Positions 9,001 to 16,532 are shown, numbered from the stretch's first letter. The stretch is DNA of 64,000 bases from Leeuwenhoekiella blandensis MED217 (GCF_000152985.1 NZ_CH672395.1:4065823-4129822); one strand, 5' to 3'. The notes: generated by a model not told the origin, from the letters alone. Numbers and translations: made by a program.

Positions 9001-9285
9001 GGTAGCGCCAAAATAAAATAAGTTTGGTTTGCCGGGAACGCCGGTCACCGCCGCACTACGCCCGCCTCTAAACGGACCGATGAGTCGGTACTCTAAAGCT
9101 TCATACAATGAAGGATCAACATCCTGTGCCTGGATGTTAGTTGATGATAAAAAGAAAAAAGAGCAAAATAGCCCAAGCAAACAAGTTAGGGAAACACCAC
9201 GAGAAGCATTGGTCGTGCTTTGCTTCGTTTTGGAATAACCGCTTGAGGCATTCAACTCTCGATTTAAGAGTAAAAGTTTACGCAT
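6097..9285 (-). CDS. Large secreted Asp-box (BNR/sortilin-like) repeat protein
   Basis: This exported protein of 1062 residues has an N-terminal signal segment at about 31-54 (hydrophobic run ending in NIQAQ). The mature start YRLIGPFRGGRSAAVTGV is typical of VPS10/BNR-repeat 'glycosyl hydrolase' annotations. I count about eleven Asp-box motifs of the form S/T-x-D-x-G-x-x-W/F, for example SKDGGRSW, STDAGKTW, SEDGGASW, SRDGGENW and TTDYGKSW, consistent with a multi-bladed propeller covering most of the first 740 residues. The C-terminal 300 residues include a beta-sandwich-like part and a Lys/Glu-rich helical part. No catalytic residues can be assigned, so enzymatic activity is unproven. Confidence 0.88.
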   Translation of the reverse strand: MRKLLLLNRELNASSGYSKTKQSTTNASRGVSLTCLLGLFCSFFFLSSTNIQAQDVDPSLYEALEYRLIGPFRGGRSAAVTGVPGKPNLFYFGATGGGVWRTKDGGRSWDNISDGYFGGSIGAVEIAPSDHNIIYVGGGENTLRGNVSSGYGMWKSTDAGKTWEKAGLPKSRHVSKIRVHPTNPDIVYAAVLGDIYKPTQERGVYKSTDGGANWERVLFATEDAGAVDLTFDPNNPRILYASTWHSRRTPYSFISGGEGSALWKSTDSGKTWKEISKNSGFPTDTLGIIGVAVSPVNSERVFAIVENKDKGGLYRSEDGGASWRLINDDRNLRQRAWYYTKVYADTQDEDVVYVLNVSYHKSTDGGKTFESNNAPHGDHHDLWIAPENPMRMVMGDDGGAQITYDGGETWSTYGNQPTAQFYRLATDNQFPYRIYAAQQDNSTVRIPHRTDGYSITEEDWESTAGGESAHIAVDPENPNIVYGGSYDGFLTRVNHENNSVRSVSVWPDNPMGHGVEDMKYRFQWNFPIMFSRHNPDVLYTFSNHVHKTTNEGQSWEVISPDLTTDDKSKQGSSGGPITQDNTSVEYYCTIFAANESPLKEGLLWTGSDDGLVYVSRDGGENWENVTPKGMPEWMMINSIEPSYFDEGTCYIAGTKYKTGDFAPYLYKTTDYGKSWEKITDGIEAEHFTRVVREDPEKEGLLYAGTETGMYISFDAGENWKPFQLNLPIVPITDLALKENNLIVATQGRSLYIIDDLSMLHQAIEAEDTDAVHLYKPKDTYRMDGGSRKSNSAGTNHPSGVMTYFHLPEYDAEKDSISLTYFDAKNDTIKSYSTKGGKDKLNVKEGANQFNWDMTYDGAERLPGMILWWASTQGPQQIPGEYTVKLNVNGTDYTQPYTVLADPRSEATVADMQAQFDFISDVNETVDHAHQSIKKIRNINAQLSSFEKQYKDNPDTKELREKSKTLREDLEEIEKALYQTKNRSGQDPLNFPIKLTNKLAHLNSLVSMGDFAPTDQDIAVKNELTAKIDAELNKFDTLVSDEVTAFNEAFNEMKLNYLFVEEE

Positions 9286-9296
9286 AATTTAAAGAA

Positions 9297-9317
9297 CTTA
9301 GTTAGTAGCTAACTAAG
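9297..9317. promoter_or_regulatory. Perfect 9-bp inverted repeat upstream of the Asp-box gene
   Basis: CTTAGTTAG, a 3-base spacer and CTAACTAAG form a perfect inverted repeat 12-32 bases upstream of the ATG at 9285. It could be an operator or a 5'-leader hairpin. Confidence 0.4.
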
Positions 9318-9378
9318 ATAAGTAATCCCTTTAAATACGTACACATTCTAAGACAAGAACAGTCGGCTAAACGCTTAT

Positions 9379-10737
9379 TTATGCTGAAGTTGAGCTCGAA
9401 GTTAAATTTCTGGTCTCTCGCCATAAAAAATAGGCCGTCACCACAGTAGACAAAGTGTCTGCGATAGGAAACGAGATCCAAACGCCCAATTCTCCAAAAA
9501 ACTTCGGCAGAATAAGCACGAGTGGGATAAAGAAAAATCCTTGTCTGGTAAGCGTTAAAAGCAAGGCCGGAGTCGCTTTACCAATCGCCTGATAATATGC
9601 TGAACCAATTAATTGAATCCCAATGATAGGAATCGCAGCAAACACCCAGCGCATCGCCCAAGGTGTATCGCGCAGCACCGCTTCGTCTTGCGTAAAAACG
9701 GAAACGATCGCTTCAGGAAACGCCATAATTACTATAAAAATAAGAATTGCCACTCCGCACGCATAGAGCAATGCGAGTTTGATACTTTCGCGTACGCGTG
9801 TAAAATTCTCAGCTCCGTAATTGTAACCCGCAATGGGTAGAAAACCTTGCGTAACTCCAAGAACAGGAAATAAAGCGAACATAAGCATACGACCAATGAT
9901 CGCATACACTGTAACCGAAGCTTCACCGCCCAGTTCAAACAAGATGTTGTTCATCAATAAATAGGTTAAGCTTACCACTGCTTGTCGTGCAAGCGTCACA
10001 AAACCTAAAGCCGACATTTCTCTCAAAATAGGCCAATCTAGACCAAAATGACTGATATCGATTTTTAGTTCAGAATTGTCACTTAAAAAGTACCATAGAA
10101 CATAGAAGAAACAACAGATGTAGGATGCTGTGGTTGCCCACGCCGCGCCTTCCATCCCCATATCTAAAATGTTGATAAGCAGGTAGTCGAGTATCAAATT
10201 CCCCAGCGACGGAATGATCATCGCGATCATTGCAAATTTGGGTTTTCCTTCTGCTCTTATCACGTTATTACCCATCATACACAAAGCGAGCACAGGCACA
10301 CCGTAGAGCACAATGCGGTAATAAATTTTAGCAGGTTCAAAAATATCGCCCATCCCGCCAAAAGCCGGGATCAACTCATTGACAAACACCAAGCCCAAAA
10401 TCACCATACTCACCGTTAAAAGTAAGGTGATGGTAATCTGATTGCCAAAGGTTTTGAGCGCCTTATTAGGATCATTTGCGCCAAGGGCACGAGAGATGAT
10501 CGAAGAACCACCAATACCGATTGCCATCCCCAGCGCAGCGATAAAAAAGGATACGGGAAGCACTACATTAATTGCAGCGATCGCAATACTCCCGATCCAA
10601 TTACCCACAAAAATGGTGTCGACGAGGATATTGAGTGACATTACCAAAATCCCGATCGATGCAGGTAATGCCTGTTTGATCAGTAGTGTGCTAATAGGGT
10701 CTTTTCCTAAAGCTTCAGAACGTTCAGATTTCAGCAA
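9379..10737 (-). CDS. MATE-family efflux transporter
   Basis: This is a 452-residue inner-membrane antiporter with about twelve hydrophobic helices in two homologous halves. The N-terminal pattern LPASIGILVMSLNILVDTIF and the downstream GIGGSSIISRALGANDP are typical of MATE proteins, which export cationic compounds using Na+ or H+ gradients. The substrate cannot be predicted. The best start I see is TTG at 10737; the next upstream ATG (10762) is out of frame. It follows hemH by about 100 bases with the hemH terminator between them, so it is probably a separate unit. Confidence 0.9.
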   Translation of the reverse strand: MLKSERSEALGKDPISTLLIKQALPASIGILVMSLNILVDTIFVGNWIGSIAIAAINVVLPVSFFIAALGMAIGIGGSSIISRALGANDPNKALKTFGNQITITLLLTVSMVILGLVFVNELIPAFGGMGDIFEPAKIYYRIVLYGVPVLALCMMGNNVIRAEGKPKFAMIAMIIPSLGNLILDYLLINILDMGMEGAAWATTASYICCFFYVLWYFLSDNSELKIDISHFGLDWPILREMSALGFVTLARQAVVSLTYLLMNNILFELGGEASVTVYAIIGRMLMFALFPVLGVTQGFLPIAGYNYGAENFTRVRESIKLALLYACGVAILIFIVIMAFPEAIVSVFTQDEAVLRDTPWAMRWVFAAIPIIGIQLIGSAYYQAIGKATPALLLTLTRQGFFFIPLVLILPKFFGELGVWISFPIADTLSTVVTAYFLWRETRNLTSSSTSA

Positions 10738-10802
10738 TTTGTATCAGGTTAAAAAGATTCATGCTTGTAAGGATTCTCGAAAACAAAAATTCAAGATGCT
10801 TA

Positions 10803-10831
10803 CAAAAAAAGATTCCCGCCTAAGCGGGAAT
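10803..10831 (-). terminator. Intrinsic terminator of hemH
   Basis: On the minus strand, ATTCCCGC, a 4-base loop and GCGGGAAT are followed by a run of seven T. It starts five bases after the hemH stop codon. Confidence 0.8.
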
Positions 10832-10835
10832 GGAA

Positions 10836-11876
10836 TTATGCTATAGCTTTTGAAGCTTCAACTAGTGCCCAATCGTTGATCCAGGTAGCAACAACGTGCG
10901 CCCAATCGTCACGATCATTTAAGCAAGGAATTGTCGTAAATTCTTTACCGCCCATCTCGTGGAAGATCTCTTCACCTTCCATCGCGATTTCTTCCAGCGT
11001 CTCAAGACAATCACTCACAAAAGCCGGAGTAACGATTGCCATTTTTTTGATGCCTTCTTTACCAAAACGCTCGATGGTACGATCGGTATACGGTTGCAAC
11101 CACGGGTCAAAACCTAAACGAGATTGGAAAGAAGTAAAATAGGTTCCTTCTTTTAAATTGAGTTTTTCGGCAACCTGGCGTGTGGTTTCATAACACTGGT
11201 GACGGTAACAAAACTGATGTGCCTGAGAAGGCGTTTGACAACAGCTGCCGTCTATTTTACAATGACTTTTTGTAACGTCGCTTTTGCGAATGTGTCGCTC
11301 AGGAACTCCGTGATAACTGAAAACCAACATCTCATAGTCGAGGTCTTCAATTTTCTCGTGAATGCTTTTTGAAAGTACTTCAATATACTCCGGCTTGTTG
11401 TAAAACGCAGGAATATCTGAAAAGCGCATATGCGGAAAATGTTCTTTGCGCAGCTCTTCAGCTAAAACTAAAATAGTTTCGGTAGTCGCCATTGCAAACT
11501 GAGGATACAACGGAAGAATCAACACCTCATCTACCCCTTTTGCATTCAATTCTTCAAGACCTTCTTTTAAAGACGGTGTGCCGTAGCGCATCGCCAATGC
11601 CACAGGAACATCAACCTTCTCTGAAACTTTTGCCTGCAGGCGTTCACTCAACACGATCAAAGGCGAACCTTCATCCCACCAAATTTTTGAATAGGCTTCA
11701 GCAGATTTTTTTGGTCTGGTATTTAAGATGATTCCTTTTACGAGCAGCGTACGCGCCCAAAGCGGCACGTCGATCACGCGTTCATCCATCAAAAACTCCC
11801 CTAAATATTCTTTTACATCCTTAGGATCGGTGCTTTTAGGCGATCCTAAATTCACTAGAAGTACTCCTTTTTTCAT
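10836..11876 (-). CDS. hemH: Ferrochelatase
   Basis: This 346-residue enzyme inserts Fe2+ into protoporphyrin IX, the last step of protohaem synthesis. Recognisable segments are KGVLLVNLGSPKS at the start, the metal-site histidine in FSYHGVPERH (about 190), and the conserved QSRLGFDPWLQPYT block (about 250). Between them is a Cys-rich insertion (residues near 203-228: SHCKIDGSCC, then FCYRHQCYET) that is absent from the E. coli enzyme and might bind a metal or cluster. It is not in the hem operon but lies about 5 kb away. A TAGTTTTG promoter element sits immediately before the ATG. Confidence 0.95.
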   Translation of the reverse strand: MKKGVLLVNLGSPKSTDPKDVKEYLGEFLMDERVIDVPLWARTLLVKGIILNTRPKKSAEAYSKIWWDEGSPLIVLSERLQAKVSEKVDVPVALAMRYGTPSLKEGLEELNAKGVDEVLILPLYPQFAMATTETILVLAEELRKEHFPHMRFSDIPAFYNKPEYIEVLSKSIHEKIEDLDYEMLVFSYHGVPERHIRKSDVTKSHCKIDGSCCQTPSQAHQFCYRHQCYETTRQVAEKLNLKEGTYFTSFQSRLGFDPWLQPYTDRTIERFGKEGIKKMAIVTPAFVSDCLETLEEIAMEGEEIFHEMGGKEFTTIPCLNDRDDWAHVVATWINDWALVEASKAIA

Positions 11877-11881
11877 AATTA

Positions 11882-11889
11882 CAAAACTA
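11882..11889 (-). promoter_or_regulatory. -7 element TAGTTTTG of hemH
   Basis: This is an exact TAnnTTTG match on the minus strand. Its last base is only five bases before the hemH ATG at 11876, so transcription from it would give a nearly leaderless mRNA. Confidence 0.45.
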
Positions 11890-11950
11890 CTGTAAAAGGA
11901 TTACTTCTTTTCTAAGAAGTTTATAAAGAACTCAAATAGAATTATCACAT

Positions 11951-12889
11951 TTACTTACCGTGAATGAGATTTACAAATTGTCCTCTATCAAGAGCCGCCA
12001 TTCTACTTACAGCTCCAGGTTTATAGGCACCTGATTTGTTTATAAAAGCATAGGTAGGAAAGCCACCTCTACTATCAAACATAGTCATAAGCTCTGCCTC
12101 TATTTTTTCATCAACATATAAATGAGTCCCATCAAGCTGAAATTCTGCGATTCTTTGTTTCCATTCCTCTTCTGTTGATCCATTAGAAGAACATAAGTAA
12201 ATAAACTCAACAGGTTCATCTTTCACTTCAGCATGAATTTTCTTACTTGAGGGAAAATCTTTAAGACACGGACCGCACCAAGTCGCCCAAAAGTCCAGCA
12301 TCAATGCTTTGTTTTTGAATGTCTCCCTCATACTGCTTAACACTTCGCTAGCCTCAACATCACTTACCGTGTATAAGTCTGCGCCAAAATCGGTCTTCAT
12401 CACAGGTGTCGCAAAAGACAAATTCCCATTTGATGCTTTGGCATTGTTAAGCGATTGATTGATCATTGCAAGTTTTTGATGTGTTTCTTCTGCTTGTTTT
12501 TCAAACTTTGATAGTATCCAAGGTGTCTTGACTTTATCAATTAAGTTATCCTGAAACCACGCTTTATCTTCAGGAGTTCTTAAATCGGTTTGTAGAACGA
12601 TCAGATCCACTTGTTGTTGCGGTAGTTCTTGGAGTCTTTTCTTTAAGTTAGACATCATTCCTTCTCTCGTCTTGATTTTGTTGGTGCCCACTAAATAGCT
12701 TGATAGACTACTATAGAATGAAGTACCTGAATTTGAAACAGTATATACTTTATGGTTTATAATTTCTTCCCATAATGCGGTAGGAATTTCTTCATTATCG
12801 CTACGTACTAATAAAAACTGCAAGAACTCAGACTCTCTCTCATTGTCAATAAACCATGCATACTCTGATGCTTTCGGATTCTTATGGAA
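11951..12889 (-). pseudogene. 3' half of an IS-split TlpA-type thioredoxin lipoprotein
   Basis: The frame is open from the IS edge (stop at 12890-12892) to 11951 and has no ATG; the first usable start is a TTG at 12823. The translated part starts FHKNPKASEYAWF, then a helical middle domain, then a thioredoxin-like domain with the redox motif FWATWCGPC and the cis-proline region GGFPTY. Such domains face the periplasm and reduce or exchange disulfides. The N-terminal half, with the lipoprotein signal, lies beyond the IS3 element at 14138-14788 on the same strand. I read the two as one gene broken by insertion. Confidence 0.8.
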
Positions 12890-12895
12890 TTACTA
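12889..12895 (+). repeat. Left copy of direct repeat ATTACTA flanking the IS3 element
   Basis: ATTACTA occurs here and at 14171-14177, on either side of the element. It may be a target duplication. However, it sits 6 bases from the left inverted repeat but 16 from the right, and joining at it would shift the frame of the split gene. Confidence 0.3.
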
Positions 12896-12901
12896 CATTA
12901 G

Positions 12902-12922
12902 ACTGGACATAGAGTTGAATGA
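12902..12922 (+). repeat. Left inverted repeat of the IS3 element
   Basis: Matches the reverse complement of 14134-14154 at 17 of 21 positions. Confidence 0.7.
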
Positions 12923-12928
12923 ATATTA

Positions 12929-13267
12929 TTGCAAGTTGTTAACTTAGCAATCATGAGACGTAAAGCCAAACATTACACTTTAGAGTTTAAGCAAAAAGCA
13001 GTAGAATTAAGTTACGCCAAAGGCAGTGTAGCACAGGTTTGTGAGGACCTGGATATCTTACCTGCTGTTCTTTACCGGTGGCGTAAAGAGCAAAAGAATT
13101 ATGGTAAAAATAGTTTTCCCGGCCGTGGTAACCCTAAAATGACCGATCAACAAAAAGAGATAGCCCGTTTAAAGAAACAGCTCAAAGAAGCCGAATTAGA
13201 ACGTGATATCTTAAAAAAGGCGATTGGCATCTTCTCCGCGAGCGACAAGAAAAATACAGGTTCATAA
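12929..13267 (+). CDS. IS3 transposase OrfA (helix-turn-helix)
   Basis: This 112-residue HTH_Tnp_1 protein binds the IS ends. The N-terminal helices (HYTLEFKQKAVELSY, then GSVAQVCEDLDI, then LYRWRKEQ) form the helix-turn-helix, followed by a Leu/Lys-rich coiled coil (residues about 70-100). The TTG at 12929 is the track start, but the ATG at 12953 (MRRKAKHYTLEF) is the more likely one. Near the 3' end lies A6G at 13213-13219, the classic slippery heptamer for the -1 shift into orfB. Confidence 0.9.
   Translation: MQVVNLAIMRRKAKHYTLEFKQKAVELSYAKGSVAQVCEDLDILPAVLYRWRKEQKNYGKNSFPGRGNPKMTDQQKEIARLKKQLKEAELERDILKKAIGIFSASDKKNTGS
13213..13219 (+). promoter_or_regulatory. Programmed -1 frameshift site AAAAAAG
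   Basis: The heptamer AAAAAAG lies in the overlap of orfA and the upstream extension of orfB. Slipping back one base continues as GDWHLLRERQEKYRF and runs without a stop into orfB, giving the OrfAB transposase typical of IS3 elements. Confidence 0.8.
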
Positions 13268-13278
13268 AACAGCATCGT

Positions 13279-14133
13279 ATGAAATTTCCTGTTGAGAAGA
13301 TGTGCACTATGTTAGCCGTGAGTAAAAGCGGTTATTACCACTGGTTGAAATCTGGTCCTAGCACCCTTTGGAAAGAAAATCAGAAGCTCTCTTCATTAAT
13401 CAAAGATATATTTGAAGATAGTCACCAAAGCTATGGAGCTCCTAGAATAAAGGCTGAATTGAAAGCTTTGGGCTTTAAGGTATCAAAGCCTCGGGTAGCC
13501 CGTATAATGAAGGCAAACTATTTATACGCTAAGAGGAAGCGTAAGTTTAAAGCCACCACCGATAGTAACCATAAATATCCCATAGCACCAAACTTGTTGA
13601 ACCAATGCTTTAATGTAGCCAGGGCTAATCAAGTATGGGTAAGCGATATTACCTATGTTCAGACCAATCAGGGTTGGAGTTACCTAACAGTGATCATTGA
13701 TCTATTCAATAGAAAAGTTATAGGATGGGCTTTAAGTGATACCCTAAATACTGAGGATACTGTTATAAAAGCTTGGCAGATGGCTATTAAAAATACCACA
13801 CTAACACAACCTTTGATATTCCATTCAGACCAAGGTATCCAATATGCCAGCCAAAGATTTACTAATCTACTTAAAAGCTATAATGACCTGGTAAAACAAT
13901 CGATGAGTAGAAAAGGTAATTGCTGGGACAATGCCGTAGCTGAATCCTTTTTTAAATCTCTGAAAGTAGAATGGGTATATTGGCATAAATACAAGCTTAA
14001 ATCACAGGCAGAGTTATCTATCTTTCAGTGGATAGAAACCTGGTACAATACCAGAAGAAGACATTCCTACTTAGGAAACAGAACTATTAAAGAATTTGAA
14101 ATAGATATGTATAATCAAAAACTAGCAGCATAG
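13279..14133 (+). CDS. IS3 transposase OrfB (DDE integrase domain)
   Basis: This 284-residue catalytic part of the transposase has an HTH_21 segment (HQSYGAPRIKAEL, about 49-61) followed by an rve-type RNase-H fold. The DDE triad is visible as Asp123 in WVSDITYV, Asp184 in FHSDQGIQYA and Glu222 in NAVAESFFKSLK. The reading frame is -1 relative to orfA and is open upstream of this ATG to the slippery site, so the active product is probably the OrfAB fusion. No internal stops or frameshifts are seen. Confidence 0.93.
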   Translation: MKFPVEKMCTMLAVSKSGYYHWLKSGPSTLWKENQKLSSLIKDIFEDSHQSYGAPRIKAELKALGFKVSKPRVARIMKANYLYAKRKRKFKATTDSNHKYPIAPNLLNQCFNVARANQVWVSDITYVQTNQGWSYLTVIIDLFNRKVIGWALSDTLNTEDTVIKAWQMAIKNTTLTQPLIFHSDQGIQYASQRFTNLLKSYNDLVKQSMSRKGNCWDNAVAESFFKSLKVEWVYWHKYKLKSQAELSIFQWIETWYNTRRRHSYLGNRTIKEFEIDMYNQKLAA

Positions 14134-14154
14134 TCACTCAACTTAAAGTCCAGT
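14134..14154 (-). repeat. Right inverted repeat of the IS3 element
   Basis: Pairs with 12902-12922 (17 of 21). It follows the orfB stop codon directly and supplies the premature stop (TGA at 14138-14140) of the interrupted lipoprotein gene. Confidence 0.7.
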
Positions 14155-14788
14155 TTTTTGTTGCAAGTCCATTACTAATAAATGTTTCATCGAGTTTTGC
14201 AAAAACTCGTTTTAAACTATCAAATTGGGCAATGTATTCCGAATAAGAATAAGCCCCTCGCTCCCAATATGTCATTCCGGCTAACTTATCTTCGCCCGTA
14301 TTATTATTTTGTTGGGTGTAGACGATGTGTTTATTCATAATAGTATTCAAATCCCCGCCTTCACCATCAAATTGTATCGCATCACCATAAAAAAACAATT
14401 TTTCTTTTCCGGCTTTTGACAGGTCTAATTTTACTCGAAGATCTGGGGTGGCATAAATGCTTCCATAATAAAAATTCCCTATACTTAGAAATACTTGCTG
14501 ATATGGATAGATCTCATCAAGGTTTAGCTTCAAAATACCATCTGACTTGAGATCCTCGGCGTTTTTAATTTGAAAATTCTTTCCAAGATTAACAGTAGTA
14601 TAGGAAATCGTTATTGGCTCTGAAATACTATCAGGTATGTTTTTCACTTCGACAGTAACACTGGGAGTGTTCTTTACATCACTTGCAAAATCATTCATTG
14701 CAGCACTGCTTAATGCAATGGGTTCTGAGGGTTTTTGTTGACACGAAAGGATTAGAAAGAGCGAAAAAATAGGCAGAATAATTCTCAT
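14138..14788 (-). pseudogene. 5' half of the IS-split TlpA-type lipoprotein
   Basis: This is a 216-residue frame with a lipoprotein signal (ILSCQQ, Cys about residue 16) and a DUF4369-like beta domain (IPDSISEPITISYTTVNLG onward). It ends inside the IS inverted repeat (last residues NWTLS are IS-derived). It lacks the thioredoxin domain normally found at the C-terminus of this family; that domain lies on the far side of the IS at 11951-12889. The truncated protein would be lipidated but redox-inactive. It follows the ThuA-like gene by 43 bases and may share its transcript. Confidence 0.8.
14171..14177 (+). repeat. Right copy of direct repeat ATTACTA
   Basis: Identical to 12889-12895. See the left copy for the doubts. 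Confidence 0.3.
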
Positions 14789-14831
14789 AATTTATTGATT
14801 GAATGAATATTATCTTTAAATATAATATAAT

Positions 14832-15560
14832 TTATTCCATCAACCAGCGCATCACACTTTCCAGATGCGCCTTAAATGCCACCTCATCATAGGCTTCGTC
14901 GGTGTGGCCACCGCCGGTGTAATACATTCTACCTCCATCAAAATCCTGATACCAGGCAATGGGATGATAATCGCCGTGGGTTCCGCCTTCATAGCTGGTT
15001 TCGTCCAAATATAACGTAGGAGTCACCGCATCACTTAGATTGTAGTAGTTATACCACTCGTCTGTGCGCTCAAAAGTTTTAGCATACATACTCGTGGTTA
15101 CGTGTGGAGCCGCTTTTTTTAAGGAAGCCTTGCGCACATTGGGATTATTAGGATGATCTTTAAAATAACCACCTACTAATTTACCATACCACGGCCAGTC
15201 AAATTCGGTATCTGTGGCTGCGTGGATTCCCATAAATGCACCGCCATTTTGAATGTAACTTTTAAAAGCAGCTTCCTGATCAGGACCTAAAATATCTCCG
15301 GTAGTGCTTAAGAAAATAACAAGATCGGTTTTAGCTAGATTTTCAGTATTGATAGCCAAAGAGTCCTCGCTTTGCGTAATTTGCCAACCTTCCTGAGCTC
15401 CTATCTCTTTGAGTGTTGCAACTCCTTTTTCAATAGAACCGTGACGCCAGCCCATCGTTTTAGTAAAAACCAAAACCTGTTTTGTTCCCATCGTTTTTTT
15501 GGCCGAATTGCACGCGGTAATTAAAAGCATCAGAACAAATGCCCCGAGTATTTTTTTCAT
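14832..15560 (-). CDS. ThuA-like domain lipoprotein
   Basis: This is a 242-residue protein with a lipobox (LITAC, Cys17) and a ThuA/glutamine-amidotransferase-like fold. KQVLVFTKTMGWRHGSIEKG opens the domain, followed by the segments VIFLSTTGDIL, GAFMGIHAATDTE and the C-terminal GRMYYTGGGHTDEAY. ThuA-like proteins are tied to sugar metabolism or sugar-derivative processing, but their reaction is largely uncertain. The next gene upstream is an AraC-type regulator on the same strand with a 2-base gap, so the two may be co-transcribed. Confidence 0.85.
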   Translation of the reverse strand: MKKILGAFVLMLLITACNSAKKTMGTKQVLVFTKTMGWRHGSIEKGVATLKEIGAQEGWQITQSEDSLAINTENLAKTDLVIFLSTTGDILGPDQEAAFKSYIQNGGAFMGIHAATDTEFDWPWYGKLVGGYFKDHPNNPNVRKASLKKAAPHVTTSMYAKTFERTDEWYNYYNLSDAVTPTLYLDETSYEGGTHGDYHPIAWYQDFDGGRMYYTGGGHTDEAYDEVAFKAHLESVMRWLME

Positions 15561-15562
15561 AA

Positions 15563-16450
15563 TTAACTAAGTGATTGAATGTATTTTTTAGGCGTAGTCC
15601 CGTATTGTTTTTTAAAAGCCGCGATAAAATGACTTGCGGTACTGTAGCCAATTCTCAGCCCTACTTCATTTACATTATGCGATCCGCTTGCCAGCAATTG
15701 GCGGGCAACTTCCATCTTATAATCAAACAAAAAACTATAGACCGAATCCCCATAGATCTGCTTAAAACCTTCTTTGAGTTTGTTGAGGCTAAGGTTGATC
15801 TCATCGGCGAGTTCCTGCAGCGATGGCGGCTCGGCCATTCGAGCGATCACGATGTCTTTAGCGCGTTTGATCTTGGCTACATTATCTTCATCAACCAGAA
15901 ACGGACACTGCTCAACATCAGCTTCAGAAGGACGGTTAAAATACAAGCTAAGCAACTCATAGGCTTTCCCTTTAAAATACAAAGCTTTTACCGATGGATG
16001 CAGGTTGTAGTTCATCAATTGATTGAGCACAATTGCCATCGAAGGTGAGATCAAACCGTCTTTGTAATATTTTCGGTCTCGATTTTCATCACTTAAAAAG
16101 GTAATAAAATCGGCTTCTCTTGAAAATAGCGAATGGAATTTCTTTATAGAAATAAACACCGAAATCACCCAAGTCTCGGGAGCGATCTCCAAATTGATTG
16201 GCAAGTCCCGTTGCGGATTATAAAGCAATAAAGAATGCTCTTCTCCTAGCGGAAGTTTATAATTTCCTTCATTAAATTGAAAGACCGAATTACCCTTTGC
16301 ACAAAAATGAAATTGGATAAAACTACTGTCTACCTCTCGGGTTACGAGCTGTTTTTCAGCGGTTTCATTATTGAATTTTAAGATGAAAAAACCTTCTTCA
16401 ATAGTGGTTTCTCGATACAAACCTGTAGCGATATTTTTTAAAGTTTCCAT
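15563..16450 (-). CDS. AraC-family transcriptional regulator
   Basis: This 295-residue protein has an N-terminal ligand-type domain (about 1-170) and a C-terminal pair of helix-turn-helix motifs. The first is SLQELADEINLSLNKLKEGF and the second is NVNEVGLRIGYSTASHFIAAF, ending with the AraC signature KQYGTTPKKYIQ. It is divergent from hemA across a 190-base region with two perfect inverted repeats. That arrangement suggests, but does not prove, control of the haem operon. Confidence 0.9.
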   Translation of the reverse strand: METLKNIATGLYRETTIEEGFFILKFNNETAEKQLVTREVDSSFIQFHFCAKGNSVFQFNEGNYKLPLGEEHSLLLYNPQRDLPINLEIAPETWVISVFISIKKFHSLFSREADFITFLSDENRDRKYYKDGLISPSMAIVLNQLMNYNLHPSVKALYFKGKAYELLSLYFNRPSEADVEQCPFLVDEDNVAKIKRAKDIVIARMAEPPSLQELADEINLSLNKLKEGFKQIYGDSVYSFLFDYKMEVARQLLASGSHNVNEVGLRIGYSTASHFIAAFKKQYGTTPKKYIQSLS

Positions 16451-16470
16451 AACCGGAAAAATGATATTTA

Positions 16471-16487
16471 TTTAGATTTATTCTAAA
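16471..16487. promoter_or_regulatory. Inverted repeat TTTAGA-N5-TCTAAA near the regulator start
   Basis: This perfect 6-bp inverted repeat lies 20-36 bases upstream of the AraC-type gene and is a candidate operator in the regulator-hemA intergenic region. Confidence 0.35.
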
Positions 16488-16532
16488 CAAAAGCCAACAT
16501 TCAGCTTTTGAATACTTCACTAAATTAGCCTA

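Larger units (their letters stand above)
12896..14160 (+). mobile_element. IS3-family insertion sequence, about 1.26 kb
   Basis: The element carries orfA and orfB in the -1 arrangement of IS3-family elements. Its ends are imperfect inverted repeats: 12902-12922 against 14134-14154, 17 of 21 bases matching with the shared cores ACTGGAC and AGTTGA. The outer boundaries are uncertain by several bases. It lies in opposite orientation inside a TlpA-type lipoprotein gene. Both transposase ORFs are intact, so the insertion looks recent. Confidence 0.88.

Noticed and set aside
12889-12895. ATTACTA as a proven target-site duplication of the IS3 element
   Set aside because: Joining at it shifts the frame of the split gene, and its distance to the inverted repeats differs on the two sides. 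A 7-base match can occur by chance in this AT-rich sequence.
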